Shown piece after piece: positions 1 through 6,658 of a DNA stretch of 6,829 nucleotides. This stretch comes from Bacteroidaceae bacterium (GTDB lineage: Bacteria; Bacteroidota; Bacteroidia; Bacteroidales; Bacteroidaceae). The notes beneath the pieces are model-generated. The model had not been told where the DNA came from and made no database searches. It saw only the letters and a program-made list of their open reading frames with translations. Numbering within the stretch: the stretch's first letter is position 1; each line of letters begins with the position of its first letter. The position numbers were made by a program, and so were the translations under genes. The DNA is taken from assembly GCA_016284115.1 (NCBI GenBank), contig JAEEOD010000058.1, positions 1-6,829 of the forward strand, given 5' to 3'.

Positions 1-1389
1 ATTGAAGATACCGATTCTAACCGTTTCGTTCCAGGAGCTGAGGAATACATATTGGAGTCGTTCCGTTGGTTGGGCATCGACTTCGACGAAGGTGTGAGCT
101 TTGGTGGCGAGTATGGCCCCTACAGACAATCTGAGCGTAGAGAGATATATCAACAACATGTGAAAGTGCTGTTGGATGCTGGTAAAGCATATATCGCTTT
201 TGATACTCCACAGGAACTGGAGGCTAAGCGCAACGAGATAGCTAATTTCCAATATGACGCTTCTACCCGTATGCAAATGCGTAACTCGCTGACCATGCCT
301 AAGGAAGATGTGGACAAACTGATTGCCGAAGGTACGCAATATGTGGTGAGGTTCAAAATAGAGCCCAACGAGGAAGTGCATGTAAACGACCTGATTCGTG
401 GTGAGGTGGTGATTAATTCATCTATCTTGGACGATAAAGTACTATATAAGAGTGCTGACCAGTTGCCTACTTATCATTTGGCCAATATCGTAGATGACCA
501 TCTGATGGAAATCAGTCATGTGATTCGTGGAGAGGAATGGTTACCTTCAGCTCCATTGCACGTATTGCTGTATCGTGCCTTCGGATGGGAAGACACCATG
601 CCTAGATTTGCACATCTGCCATTATTGCTGAAACCAGAAGGTAATGGTAAACTGAGTAAGCGTGATGGCGACCGCTTGGGATTTCCTGTATTTCCATTGG
701 AATGGCATGATCCTAAGACAGGTGAAGTGTCACACGGCTATCGTGAGGAAGGCTACTTGCCAGAGGCTGTCATCAATTTCCTGGCTCTCTTGGGCTGGAA
801 CCCTGGCAATGATCAGGAAATCATGACGATGGATGAAATGATCAAACTCTTCGATATCAATCGTTGTAGCAAGGCTGGAGCAAAGTTTGACTACAAGAAA
901 CTGATATGGTTTAACCACGAATATGTGCTGATGAAAAGTGATGAGGAAGTAGCTAAACTATTTATGGCTGAGTTAGAAAAGAAAGGTGTTGAGGCTCCGT
1001 TTGACAAGGTGGTAACCATCGTAAGTTTGGTGAAGAACCGAGTGAATTTCGTGAAAGAGTTGTGGGACAATAGTCATTATTTCTTTGTAGCTCCTACCGA
1101 ATATGATGAGAAGACCGTCAATAAACGCTGGAAAGAAGATTCATCCAAGCAAATGTCTGAGTTGATGGAGGTGCTGAAAGGCATCGATGATTTCAGTATT
1201 GAAAATCAAGAGAAGATTGTGATGGCTTGGATTGAGGCACAAGGTTATAAGACGGGCGATATCATGAATGCTTTTCGCCTGACATTGGTAGGCGAAGGTA
1301 AGGGCCCTCACATGTTCGATATCTCATGGGTGTTGGGCAAGGAGGAAACTTTGAAACGCATGAAAAGAGCCATTGAAGTTTTGAAGTGA
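1..1389 (+). CDS. gltX: Glutamyl-tRNA synthetase, 5'-truncated by the window edge
   Basis: Cytosolic class Ib aminoacyl-tRNA synthetase that attaches glutamate to tRNA-Glu using ATP. The reading frame is open from base 1 and begins with IEDTDSNRF, a conserved stretch that lies shortly after the HIGH motif, so roughly 40 N-terminal residues including HIGH are outside the window; 462 residues are visible. The second ATP-binding signature is KLSKR at 649-663. The segment that follows (about visible residues 222-256) is some 17 residues longer than in proteobacterial GluRS from memory, and contains [13 protein letters not shown]; this is a Bacteroidota-type feature. After it come [15 protein letters not shown] and the alpha-helical anticodon-binding region, ending in VLK and a TGA stop. 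The next gene starts after a single base, so the two are very likely co-transcribed. GluRS is preferred over GlnRS because of the IEDTD and LALLGW contexts. Confidence 0.97.
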   Translation: MEDTDSNRFVPGAEEYILESFRWLGIDFDEGVSFGGEYGPYRQSERREIYQQHVKVLLDAGKAYIAFDTPQELEAKRNEIANFQYDASTRMQMRNSLTMPKEDVDKLIAEGTQYVVRFKIEPNEEVHVNDLIRGEVVINSSILDDKVLYKSADQLPTYHLANIVDDHLMEISHVIRGEEWLPSAPLHVLLYRAFGWEDTMPRFAHLPLLLKPEGNGKLSKRDGDRLGFPVFPLEWHDPKTGEVSHGYREEGYLPEAVINFLALLGWNPGNDQEIMTMDEMIKLFDINRCSKAGAKFDYKKLIWFNHEYVLMKSDEEVAKLFMAELEKKGVEAPFDKVVTIVSLVKNRVNFVKELWDNSHYFFVAPTEYDEKTVNKRWKEDSSKQMSELMEVLKGIDDFSIENQEKIVMAWIEAQGYKTGDIMNAFRLTLVGEGKGPHMFDISWVLGKEETLKRMKRAIEVLK

Positions 1390-1390
1390 T

Positions 1391-2614
1391 ATGTATAATT
1401 TTGCAATCAATTTATATAGCCTGGCAGCCAACGTGGTTGCATTGTTCAGCAAGAAGGTGAAGACCATGTTGAAAGGCCAAAGTGAATGCTATGAAGTGTT
1501 ATGTTCTAAGATAGAGTCTGGACGACATTATCTCTGGTTTCATGCGGCATCTTTAGGAGAATTTGAACAGGGTAGACCGCTGATGGAGCGTATCCGTCAG
1601 GAATATCCATCGTATGGCATACTGCTTACATTCTTCTCTCCTTCAGGCTATGAGGTTCGTAAGAACTATGAGGGAGCCGATGTTATATGTTACTTGCCAT
1701 TCGATAAGCCCAAGAATGTACTCAAGTTTCTGGACTTGGCTAATCCCTGCATGGTATTTTTCATCAAGTATGAATTCTGGAAAAACTACCTGGATGAGTT
1801 GCATCGCAGAAACATACCTACCTACAGTGTCTCCTCAATTTTCAGATCCGAACAGGCTTTCTTCAAGAGTCATGGTAAAGACTATGCTAAGGTGTTACAT
1901 GATTTTGATCATCTGTTTGTACAGAATGAGGAGTCGAAAAATTTACTCAGTGGGATAGGGATAGATAACGTGACTGTGGTAGGTGATACCCGCTTTGATC
2001 GTGTGCTTCAGATACGACAACAGGCTAAAGAACTTCCTTTGGTGGAGGCTTTCAAACAGGACAGATTGACATTTGTGGCTGGTAGTTCTTGGCAACCTGA
2101 CGAAGACTTGTTTATCGAGTATTTTAATAACCATCCAGAAGTAAAACTTGTCATTGCTCCTCATGTAATAGGTGAAGACCATCTGCAACAAATCATTAGT
2201 AAACTGAAGGGAAAGGTGGTGCGCTATACACAAGCAACGACGGAAAACGTGATAGATGCTCGTTGTTTGATTATAGACTGCTTCGGTTTATTATCTTCAA
2301 TATATAGATATGGTGAGATTGCCTATATTGGCGGAGGCTTTGGCTCTGGCATCCACAACACAGTGGAAGCCGCCGTATATGGTGTACCTGTCATCTTTGG
2401 CCCTAATCACCAGCGCTTTATGGAGGCAAATGACTTGATTGCCTGTGGTGGTGCATTCTCCATCAATGATGGCAATGACCTGAAAGAACTGCTTGATAAA
2501 CTATTGTCCGATAAGGCTTTCTTGCTAGAATCTGGCAATAAGGCTGGAACTTATGTCCGTTCGCGGGCAGGAGCGACAGACATTATCTTGAGATATTTAA
2601 AGGGGCTTTTATAA
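1391..2614 (+). CDS. waaA: 3-deoxy-D-manno-octulosonic acid (Kdo) transferase
   Basis: GT30-family glycosyltransferase (WaaA/KdtA) that moves Kdo from CMP-Kdo to the lipid A precursor at the cytoplasmic face of the inner membrane, the first step of LPS inner core synthesis. The protein has 407 residues, a usual length. Residues 1-20 (MYNFAINLYSLAANVVALFS) form the moderately hydrophobic N-terminal membrane-associating helix seen in the family. The acceptor domain carries HAASLGE (51-57), whose Glu57 corresponds to the catalytic base. The C-terminal GT-B domain has GSSW (231-234) and the donor-binding block GGGFGSGIHNTVEAAVYG (314-331), with Glu326 in the expected nucleotide-sugar position. 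The ATG follows the gltX stop by one base, without a Shine-Dalgarno sequence, so it probably depends on transcription from gltX. Its last codons (KGLL) form one arm of the terminator. Whether the enzyme adds one or two Kdo units cannot be read from the sequence. Confidence 0.95.
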   Translation: MYNFAINLYSLAANVVALFSKKVKTMLKGQSECYEVLCSKIESGRHYLWFHAASLGEFEQGRPLMERIRQEYPSYGILLTFFSPSGYEVRKNYEGADVICYLPFDKPKNVLKFLDLANPCMVFFIKYEFWKNYLDELHRRNIPTYSVSSIFRSEQAFFKSHGKDYAKVLHDFDHLFVQNEESKNLLSGIGIDNVTVVGDTRFDRVLQIRQQAKELPLVEAFKQDRLTFVAGSSWQPDEDLFIEYFNNHPEVKLVIAPHVIGEDHLQQIISKLKGKVVRYTQATTENVIDARCLIIDCFGLLSSIYRYGEIAYIGGGFGSGIHNTVEAAVYGVPVIFGPNHQRFMEANDLIACGGAFSINDGNDLKELLDKLLSDKAFLLESGNKAGTYVRSRAGATDIILRYLKGLL

Positions 2615-2630
2615 CAAGCCCCTTTTTTAT
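2599..2630 (+). terminator. Rho-independent terminator at the end of waaA, overlapping its coding sequence
   Basis: AAAGGGGCTT (2599-2608) pairs perfectly with AAGCCCCTTT (2616-2625) across a 7-nt loop (2609-2615), and the run of T continues to 2628. The waaA stop TAA (2612-2614) lies in the loop and the convergent gene on the other strand stops at 2627. On the - strand the hairpin is followed by AAATATC after a TTT, a poor U tract, so it should act chiefly on + transcripts, with possible weak bidirectional use. Confidence 0.85.
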
Positions 2631-3142
2631 TTGTTGTCTTCTGCCAAGTACCATTTGGTATATGCAACGTAATGTGCAGCATATGACTCTGCCTGATCGG
2701 GCTTTGTCTTCTTGATGAATTTGGCAGGCACGCCTCCCCATATTTCGTGTTCACCGATAATGGTACCACCCAGCACCAAGGCTCCTGCAGCTACCACAGC
2801 ACCTTCTCCGACTACTGCATTATCCAACACTGTTGAGCCCATGCCGATAAGACAGCCACGTTTCAGGGTACAAGCATGTACGGTGGCGTTATGTCCTATG
2901 GTTACGTCATCTTCGAGAAAGGTGGGACCTATTTTGTTAGTTACATGCACCACAGCACCATCCTGTACATTCACTCTATTACCCATAGTTACAGGTGCTA
3001 CGTCGCCTCGCACAACTGCATTGAACCATACAGAGCACTCGTCGCCCATGGTTACTTCGCCCACAATGGCAGCGTTTTCACTGAAATAACATTCTTTTCC
3101 CCATTTTGGGGTGAGTCCGTTTACTGATTTGATTATTGCCAT
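2627..3142 (-). CDS. Gamma-class carbonic anhydrase-like hexapeptide-repeat protein
   Basis: Left-handed beta-helix protein of the gamma carbonic anhydrase/YrdA/PaaY group, 171 residues, expected to be a cytosolic trimer binding a metal between subunits. Hexapeptide turns run from about residue 20 to 140 (for example IVGEVTMG, VVRGDV, VTIGHN, AVVGEGAVV), followed by a C-terminal helix. His66, His84 and His89 match the three zinc ligands of the Methanosarcina Cam enzyme in spacing, and Arg45, Asp47, Asn58, Gln60 and Asp61 match its other conserved active-site residues. The acidic loop of Cam that carries its proton-shuttle Glu is not evident, as in most bacterial short homologues, so CO2 hydration activity is uncertain; the family also includes proteins with no proven reaction. 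The ATG lies 35 bp after the aminopeptidase stop on the same strand, with an A-rich leader and no Shine-Dalgarno, suggesting an operon. No link between the two functions is apparent. Confidence 0.9.
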   Translation of the reverse strand: MAIIKSVNGLTPKWGKECYFSENAAIVGEVTMGDECSVWFNAVVRGDVAPVTMGNRVNVQDGAVVHVTNKIGPTFLEDDVTIGHNATVHACTLKRGCLIGMGSTVLDNAVVGEGAVVAAGALVLGGTIIGEHEIWGGVPAKFIKKTKPDQAESYAAHYVAYTKWYLAEDNK

Positions 3143-3177
3143 ATATTGTTGATTGTTTTTTTATTATTGCTGATATG

Positions 3178-4956
3178 TTATATTGCTGATGTGGCGTTGG
3201 CCAACCAATAACGTTCGTCATAATCAAGTTGAGGAGCCAGGAGGTCGTAGACACGTTGGTGATACTGGTTAAGCCAATTGATTTCCTCGTCACTTAACAG
3301 TTCTTTAATGATTGGTCGTTTGTCTATAGGACAAAGGGTAATTGTCTCAAACTTAAGGTAATTGCCAAACATGCCTTCACCAGAAGGAACTACTAATAGG
3401 ATGTTCTCGGTGCGAATGCCATGAGAGCCTGCCTTATAGATGCCAGGCTCATCGGTAACAACCATGCCTGCCTGAAGGGTAACGGGGTTTTCTTCCATGC
3501 GGATGCTATGAGGACCTTCATGCACATTGAGGAATGCTCCGACACCATGTCCCGTGCCATGCAGGTAGTTCATATGATGTTTCCAAATAGGTTGTCGGGC
3601 TAAAATGTCGAGCTGAACTCCCCTCGTGCGCTCAGGGAACACTGCCATTGCCAGGTCGATATGCCCTTTAAGAATCAGTGTATAATCCTCCTTTTCCTCT
3701 TGGGAAAGGGGACCAAGGGGGATGGTGCGTGTAATGTCAGTTGTCCCGTCAAGGTACTGAGCACCAGAGTCTAAAAGTAAGAAGCCTTTAGGCTCCAAAG
3801 GAGCATCTGTTTCAGGGGTTGCTTCATAATGCACGATGGCCCCATGGGCTCCATAGCCTGCTATCGTATCAAAGCTTTCGCCAATGAAGTCTGCCTGAGC
3901 AGCTCGGAAAGCATGCAGTTGACGGTCAACGCTCATCTCAGTTTCATGGTAGATATCGGCATCTTGATCCAACCACTTGAGGAACTTCACCATCGCTACA
4001 CCGTCTTTCACCATAGCATGATGTAGGTTGTTGATTTCCGTCTGATTACGGATAGCCTTCATCAGTGATACATATGTTTTGCGTTCCACCAATCGGCTTT
4101 GTGGTGAAATACCATTATAGGTGGCAAAGTTCAAATAGGCAGGATCTGCTAACACTACTTTACCTTGAGTGTTTTGTGCTAAGTCGCTAAAGAACGATGG
4201 GTAGGCATGAACTTTTACCTGACATTCATTTAAATAGTCTTTTACTTCAGGGGTGAGTTTGTTGTTATCAATATAAAGTATCACGTCAGACTTACCGATT
4301 ACCAGATAGCTCACGAATACAGGATTGCAGTGCACATCGTTGCCACGTAGGTTCAGTACCCAAGCAATCTCATCAAGTGCCGTTATCAAAGCTACATCAA
4401 TCTCATCAGCCTTCATCAGCTCTTGAATACGAGCTACTTTTTCCTGGCAACTCTCCCCTGTATATTGCAGAGGTAATATAAAGACGGGATTCTCTGGAAT
4501 AGGGGGACGATTCTCCCAAATGCTTGCAAATGGATCATCAATGCTTTTTAAATGGATGCCCTTATTATCAAGCTCTTTCTCTATTTCTTTAGCAGTTGAC
4601 GAGGCAAAAACCTTTCCGTCAATGCCTACGACATCTCCTACTGTAAGTCTTTCCTTTAGAAAGTCAGTAATAGTAGGTGTTTCAGGTAACTTCTCTTTGT
4701 AGAGGTCGATACCAGTACCTTGCAGTTGCTCGCCTGCTTGTAGGAAGTAGCGTGAGTCGGTCCATAGCCCAGCCTCGATATCAGTAACAACCAGCGTTCC
4801 GGCAGAGCCAGTGAACCCTGAAATCCATTGCCTTGCCTCCCAGTGCGGGGCTACATATTCACTCATGTGCGGGTCAGTACTAGGCACGATGAATGCCTTG
4901 ACACCATTATGTTTGAGGGTTTCCCTGAGCGCTTCTATTCGTTCTTTTACTATCAT
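3178..4956 (-). CDS. Xaa-Pro aminopeptidase (M24B family)
   Basis: Metallopeptidase removing an N-terminal residue that precedes proline; no signal peptide is seen, so it is probably cytosolic. From the chosen start it has 592 residues, the long three-domain form related to eukaryotic cytosolic XPNPEP1: creatinase-like N domain (about 1-140), second N-type domain (about 150-310), pita-bread catalytic domain (about 315-530), and a C-terminal extension with ITLCPIDKRPI. The five dinuclear-metal ligands are all present: Asp396 (LLLDSG), Asp407 (TTDITRT), His470 (HGTGHGVG), Glu503 (TDEPGIY) and Glu517 (RTENI), spaced nearly as in human XPNPEP1. His376 in GAIVHY is another expected active-site residue. 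The frame stays open to an ATG at 4995, but that start would place codons over the promoter at 4976-4983, and the 13 extra residues (MFYLYLCILNITD) look unlike the family; the ATG at 4956 begins the conserved protein. It is first in a likely two-gene operon with the carbonic anhydrase homologue. Confidence 0.94.
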   Translation of the reverse strand: MIVKERIEALRETLKHNGVKAFIVPSTDPHMSEYVAPHWEARQWISGFTGSAGTLVVTDIEAGLWTDSRYFLQAGEQLQGTGIDLYKEKLPETPTITDFLKERLTVGDVVGIDGKVFASSTAKEIEKELDNKGIHLKSIDDPFASIWENRPPIPENPVFILPLQYTGESCQEKVARIQELMKADEIDVALITALDEIAWVLNLRGNDVHCNPVFVSYLVIGKSDVILYIDNNKLTPEVKDYLNECQVKVHAYPSFFSDLAQNTQGKVVLADPAYLNFATYNGISPQSRLVERKTYVSLMKAIRNQTEINNLHHAMVKDGVAMVKFLKWLDQDADIYHETEMSVDRQLHAFRAAQADFIGESFDTIAGYGAHGAIVHYEATPETDAPLEPKGFLLLDSGAQYLDGTTDITRTIPLGPLSQEEKEDYTLILKGHIDLAMAVFPERTRGVQLDILARQPIWKHHMNYLHGTGHGVGAFLNVHEGPHSIRMEENPVTLQAGMVVTDEPGIYKAGSHGIRTENILLVVPSGEGMFGNYLKFETITLCPIDKRPIIKELLSDEEINWLNQYHQRVYDLLAPQLDYDERYWLANATSAI

Positions 4957-4975
4957 ATCGGTAATGTTTAGTATG

Positions 4976-4983
4976 CAAAGATA
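4976..4983 (-). promoter_or_regulatory. Bacteroidota -7 promoter element for the aminopeptidase operon
   Basis: On the - strand this reads TATCTTTG, a full match to TAnnTTTG. The -33 box is poor (AATG at the 19-nt spacing, 5003-5006). Transcription would begin about 5-8 nt downstream, near 4970, leaving a leader of only about 14 nt before the ATG at 4956 and no Shine-Dalgarno. This supports the downstream start codon of the aminopeptidase. Confidence 0.7.
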
Positions 4984-5042
4984 CAAATAAAACATGACAT
5001 TTCATTCTTACCTATCTGGTATTTTACACCTTATATATTTTT

Positions 5043-5052
5043 ACGCGCGCGT
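5043..5052. repeat. Perfect 10-bp palindrome ACGCGCGCGT
   Basis: A self-complementary, alternating purine-pyrimidine tract in otherwise A/T-rich intergenic DNA between the two divergent promoters, about 60 bp upstream of the aminopeptidase -7 box and 66 bp upstream of the rpsU -33 box. It belongs to TTTTTACGC (5038-5046), repeated exactly at 5101-5109 just before the rpsU promoter. Possible protein-binding site; the function is unknown. Confidence 0.4.
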
Positions 5053-5117
5053 GGAGTAATAGTAATGATGCTAAGGTAGTAAAAAGCAAGTATTTGAGAA
5101 TTTTTACGCTTAAACGT

Positions 5118-5148
5118 TTTGCGGTTAATGAAACAATGCGTAACTTTG
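5118..5148 (+). promoter_or_regulatory. Bacteroidota-type promoter of rpsU
   Basis: TTTG (5118-5121) and TAACTTTG (5141-5148) are separated by exactly 19 nt, a full match to the Bacteroidota sigma-ABfr consensus. The start of transcription should be about 5153-5156, giving a leader of roughly 38 nt. It likely drives rpsU and, by read-through, the recombinase and hpf. Confidence 0.88.
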
Positions 5149-5159
5149 CAGGCTGATTT

Positions 5160-5190
5160 TTATTATTAACTAATTAAAACTTATTATTAA
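5160..5190 (+). repeat. Direct repeat TTATTATTAA in the rpsU leader
   Basis: TTATTATTAA occurs at 5160-5169 and again at 5181-5190, with the second copy two bases from the rpsU ATG. The leader between promoter and start is almost entirely A/T and has no Shine-Dalgarno sequence. It may simply be the unstructured A/U-rich leader favoured by Bacteroidota ribosomes, or a duplicated site for RNA binding; the sequence cannot decide. Confidence 0.5.
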
Positions 5191-5192
5191 AA

Positions 5193-5384
5193 ATGATTGT
5201 AGTACCCGTAAAAGAAGGCGAGAACATTGAAAGAGCCTTGAAGAAGTTTAAGAGAAAATTCGAGAAGACTGGTGTTGTAAAGGAACTGAGAAGACGTCAG
5301 CAGTTCGACAAACCGTCTGTATTGAAGAGACTTCAGATGGAGCACGCTGTATATGTTCAGAAGCTTCACCAAGAGGAAGATTAA
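5193..5384 (+). CDS. rpsU: 30S ribosomal protein bS21
   Basis: Small basic ribosomal protein on the platform of the 30S subunit near the 3' end of 16S rRNA. It has 63 residues, the normal size, with the family pattern MIVVPVKEGENIERALKKFK near the start followed by a lysine/arginine-rich helix (KRKFEKTGVVKELRRRQQFDKPS) broken here by glycine, and a second helix. In Bacteroidota, structural work on Flavobacterium ribosomes showed bS21 helping to hide the anti-Shine-Dalgarno sequence, together with bS6 and bS18; this gives its position beside hpf extra interest. It is preceded by a strong promoter and an A/T-rich leader without a Shine-Dalgarno. The recombinase gene starts 72 bp downstream with no clear terminator between. 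Confidence 0.97.
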   Translation: MIVVPVKEGENIERALKKFKRKFEKTGVVKELRRRQQFDKPSVLKRLQMEHAVYVQKLHQEED

Positions 5385-5401
5385 TTATTTAGCGTTTTTT
5401 C

Positions 5402-5433
5402 TTTGAATTATTGAATTCTTTTTCTTAAATTCG
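5402..5433 (+). promoter_or_regulatory. Possible internal promoter before the recombinase gene
   Basis: TTTG (5402-5405) and TAAATTCG (5426-5433), one mismatch from TAnnTTTG, are 20 nt apart, within the range used by Bacteroidota promoters. Predicted transcription would begin near 5440, shortly before the ATG at 5457. The surrounding DNA is T-rich, so a chance match is possible. Confidence 0.4.
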
Positions 5434-5456
5434 TTGCACAGATATTAGATGTAACG

Positions 5457-6335
5457 ATGGAAGAGATAGATGCATTCTTAGAATACCTCCGATATGAGCG
5501 TAATTACTCAAAGGAGACTGAGAAGTCTTATAAGGTAGATTTGCTTCAATTTGAGGTTTTTGTTAGAGGATGTGGACTGCAACTGAAGGAAGTCAACCCA
5601 AACACCGTGCGTGAGTGGGTGGTAGAGATGATGGACAAAGGTGCAAAAGCCAGTTCTATCAATCGCAAGTTGAGCGCTTTGAGAACTTTTTACAAATACC
5701 TGCTTAAGCAGGGGGAGATAACTGCTGATCCGATGAGGAAAATCAGTGGACCCAAAAAGAAGAAACCCCTTCCAGTATTTGTAAAGGAAAAAGAGATGGA
5801 TAGGCTGCTTGATGATATTGACTTCGGTGAGGGCTTTGAAGGTCACAGGGACAAACTGATTATCCAGTTGTTTTATGAAACTGGCATGCGATTGGCTGAA
5901 CTTGTGGGTCTGAATGATGCAGATGTAGATTTCGGTGCCAAAGTAATTAAGGTTACCGGTAAGCGGAATAAACAGCGGATCATTCCCTTTGGAGAAGAAT
6001 TAGCGAAAGCTATGCAGGACTATCTCACGGAAAGAGACCAAACCATTCCCACCCAATCGGGTGCTTTTGTTACGAAAGAGAATGGTGAACGAATCTCCCG
6101 TTCCAGTGTGCAGAACATTGTGAGACGAAACCTCTCAAAGGTGACAACGATGAAGAAGCGTAGCCCTCATGTATTGAGGCATACCTTTGCAACCTCCATG
6201 CTCAACCATCAGGCAGAGTTGGGTGCCATTAAGGAACTACTGGGGCATGAAAGCCTTGCCACTACAGAGGTTTATACTCACACTACTTTTGAAGAACTAA
6301 AAAAAGCGTATAACCAAGCTCATCCAAGAGCATAA
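5457..6335 (+). CDS. xerC: Tyrosine recombinase of the XerC/XerD type
   Basis: Site-specific recombinase, 292 residues, expected to resolve chromosome dimers at dif with a partner recombinase and FtsK. An N-terminal SAM-like core-binding domain (about 1-90, including ASSINRKLSALRTFYKYL) precedes the catalytic domain (about 105-290). All six catalytic residues are visible: Arg145 (GMRLAEL), Lys169 (TGKR), His238 and Arg241 (HVLRHTFA), His264 (LLGHESL) and the nucleophile Tyr273 (VYTHTT). The size, the lack of an extra N-terminal arm domain, and the location between ribosomal genes argue for a housekeeping Xer protein rather than an integrase of a mobile element. XerC versus XerD cannot be settled from this window; the symbol is provisional. 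The start at 5457 gives the usual short N terminus (MEEIDAFLEYLRYERNYS). hpf begins 16 bp after its stop, so they are likely co-transcribed. Confidence 0.92.
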   Translation: MEEIDAFLEYLRYERNYSKETEKSYKVDLLQFEVFVRGCGLQLKEVNPNTVREWVVEMMDKGAKASSINRKLSALRTFYKYLLKQGEITADPMRKISGPKKKKPLPVFVKEKEMDRLLDDIDFGEGFEGHRDKLIIQLFYETGMRLAELVGLNDADVDFGAKVIKVTGKRNKQRIIPFGEELAKAMQDYLTERDQTIPTQSGAFVTKENGERISRSSVQNIVRRNLSKVTTMKKRSPHVLRHTFATSMLNHQAELGAIKELLGHESLATTEVYTHTTFEELKKAYNQAHPRA

Positions 6336-6340
6336 AGAAA

Positions 6341-6346
6341 AGGAGG
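6341..6346 (+). promoter_or_regulatory. Strong Shine-Dalgarno sequence of hpf
   Basis: AGGAGG ends 5 nt before the ATG at 6352, within AAAAGGAGGTAATT, complementary to the CCUCC core at the 3' end of 16S rRNA. No other start in the window (waaA, carbonic anhydrase homologue, aminopeptidase, rpsU, recombinase) has such a site, and Bacteroidota rarely use them. It also fixes the hpf start. Confidence 0.85.
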
Positions 6347-6351
6347 TAATT

Positions 6352-6651
6352 ATGGAAGTAAGAATTCAATCAATTCACTTTGACGCTACAGAGAAGCTGC
6401 AAGACTTTATCAACAAGAAAGTCAACAAGCTTGAAAAGTATTATGAAGATATTAAGAAAGTAGAGGTGTCATTGAAGGTAGTTAAGCCAGAGACAGCAGC
6501 TAACAAGGAAGCAGGTCTGAAAATTACTGTTCCAGGTGGCGAGCTGTATGTGAACAAAGTATGTGATACATTTGAGGAAGCGATTGACCAATGTGCTGAG
6601 GCTTTGGAGAAACAACTGGTGAAATACAAAGAAAAACTGCGTAATAAATAA
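6352..6651 (+). CDS. hpf: Ribosome hibernation-promoting factor, short form (HPF/RaiA family)
   Basis: Small protein that binds the 30S decoding region and silences ribosomes under starvation or slow growth. It has 99 residues, the short single-domain form, without the C-terminal dimerisation domain of long HPF. The beta-alpha-beta-beta-beta-alpha layout can be followed: MEVRIQSIHFDAT (strand 1), EKLQDFINKKVNKLEKYY (helix 1), IKKVEVSLKVVKP (strand 2), EAGLKITVPGGELYVNKV (strands 3-4), and DTFEEAIDQCAEALEKQLVKYKEKL (helix 2) shown here only by its ends DTFEEAID and KYKEKL. It follows the recombinase by 16 bp with a strong Shine-Dalgarno. It is the last protein gene of the cluster before a tRNA with its own promoter. 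YfiA/RaiA and HPF cannot be separated by sequence alone at this length. Confidence 0.93.
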   Translation: MEVRIQSIHFDATEKLQDFINKKVNKLEKYYEDIKKVEVSLKVVKPETAANKEAGLKITVPGGELYVNKVCDTFEEAIDQCAEALEKQLVKYKEKLRNK

Positions 6652-6658
6652 TTAAATT

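Noticed and set aside
1614..1958. 114-codon + strand frame inside waaA
   Set aside because: It lies wholly within the well-supported waaA frame, and its translation (rich in Met, Ser, Cys and Trp) resembles a frame-shifted shadow.
2712..3127. Overlapping + strand open frames (125 and 83 codons) opposite the carbonic anhydrase homologue
   Set aside because: They are antisense to a gene with a complete set of active-site residues; their translations are proline/threonine-rich or low in recognisable motifs and match no family I know.
3143..3177. A separate promoter for the carbonic anhydrase homologue in the 35-bp gap
   Set aside because: No TAnnTTTG-like element is present on the - strand of the gap; co-transcription with the aminopeptidase is simpler.
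5385..5456. A terminator between rpsU and the recombinase
   Set aside because: There are T runs (for example 5395-5400 and 5419-5423) but no stable GC-containing stem precedes them.
5457..6335. The tyrosine recombinase as integrase of a mobile element, with the adjacent tRNA as attachment site
   Set aside because: The protein is Xer-sized with no arm-binding domain, sits between rpsU and hpf in a gene order typical of the group, and no direct repeat of the tRNA 3' end, excisionase or cargo genes is seen.
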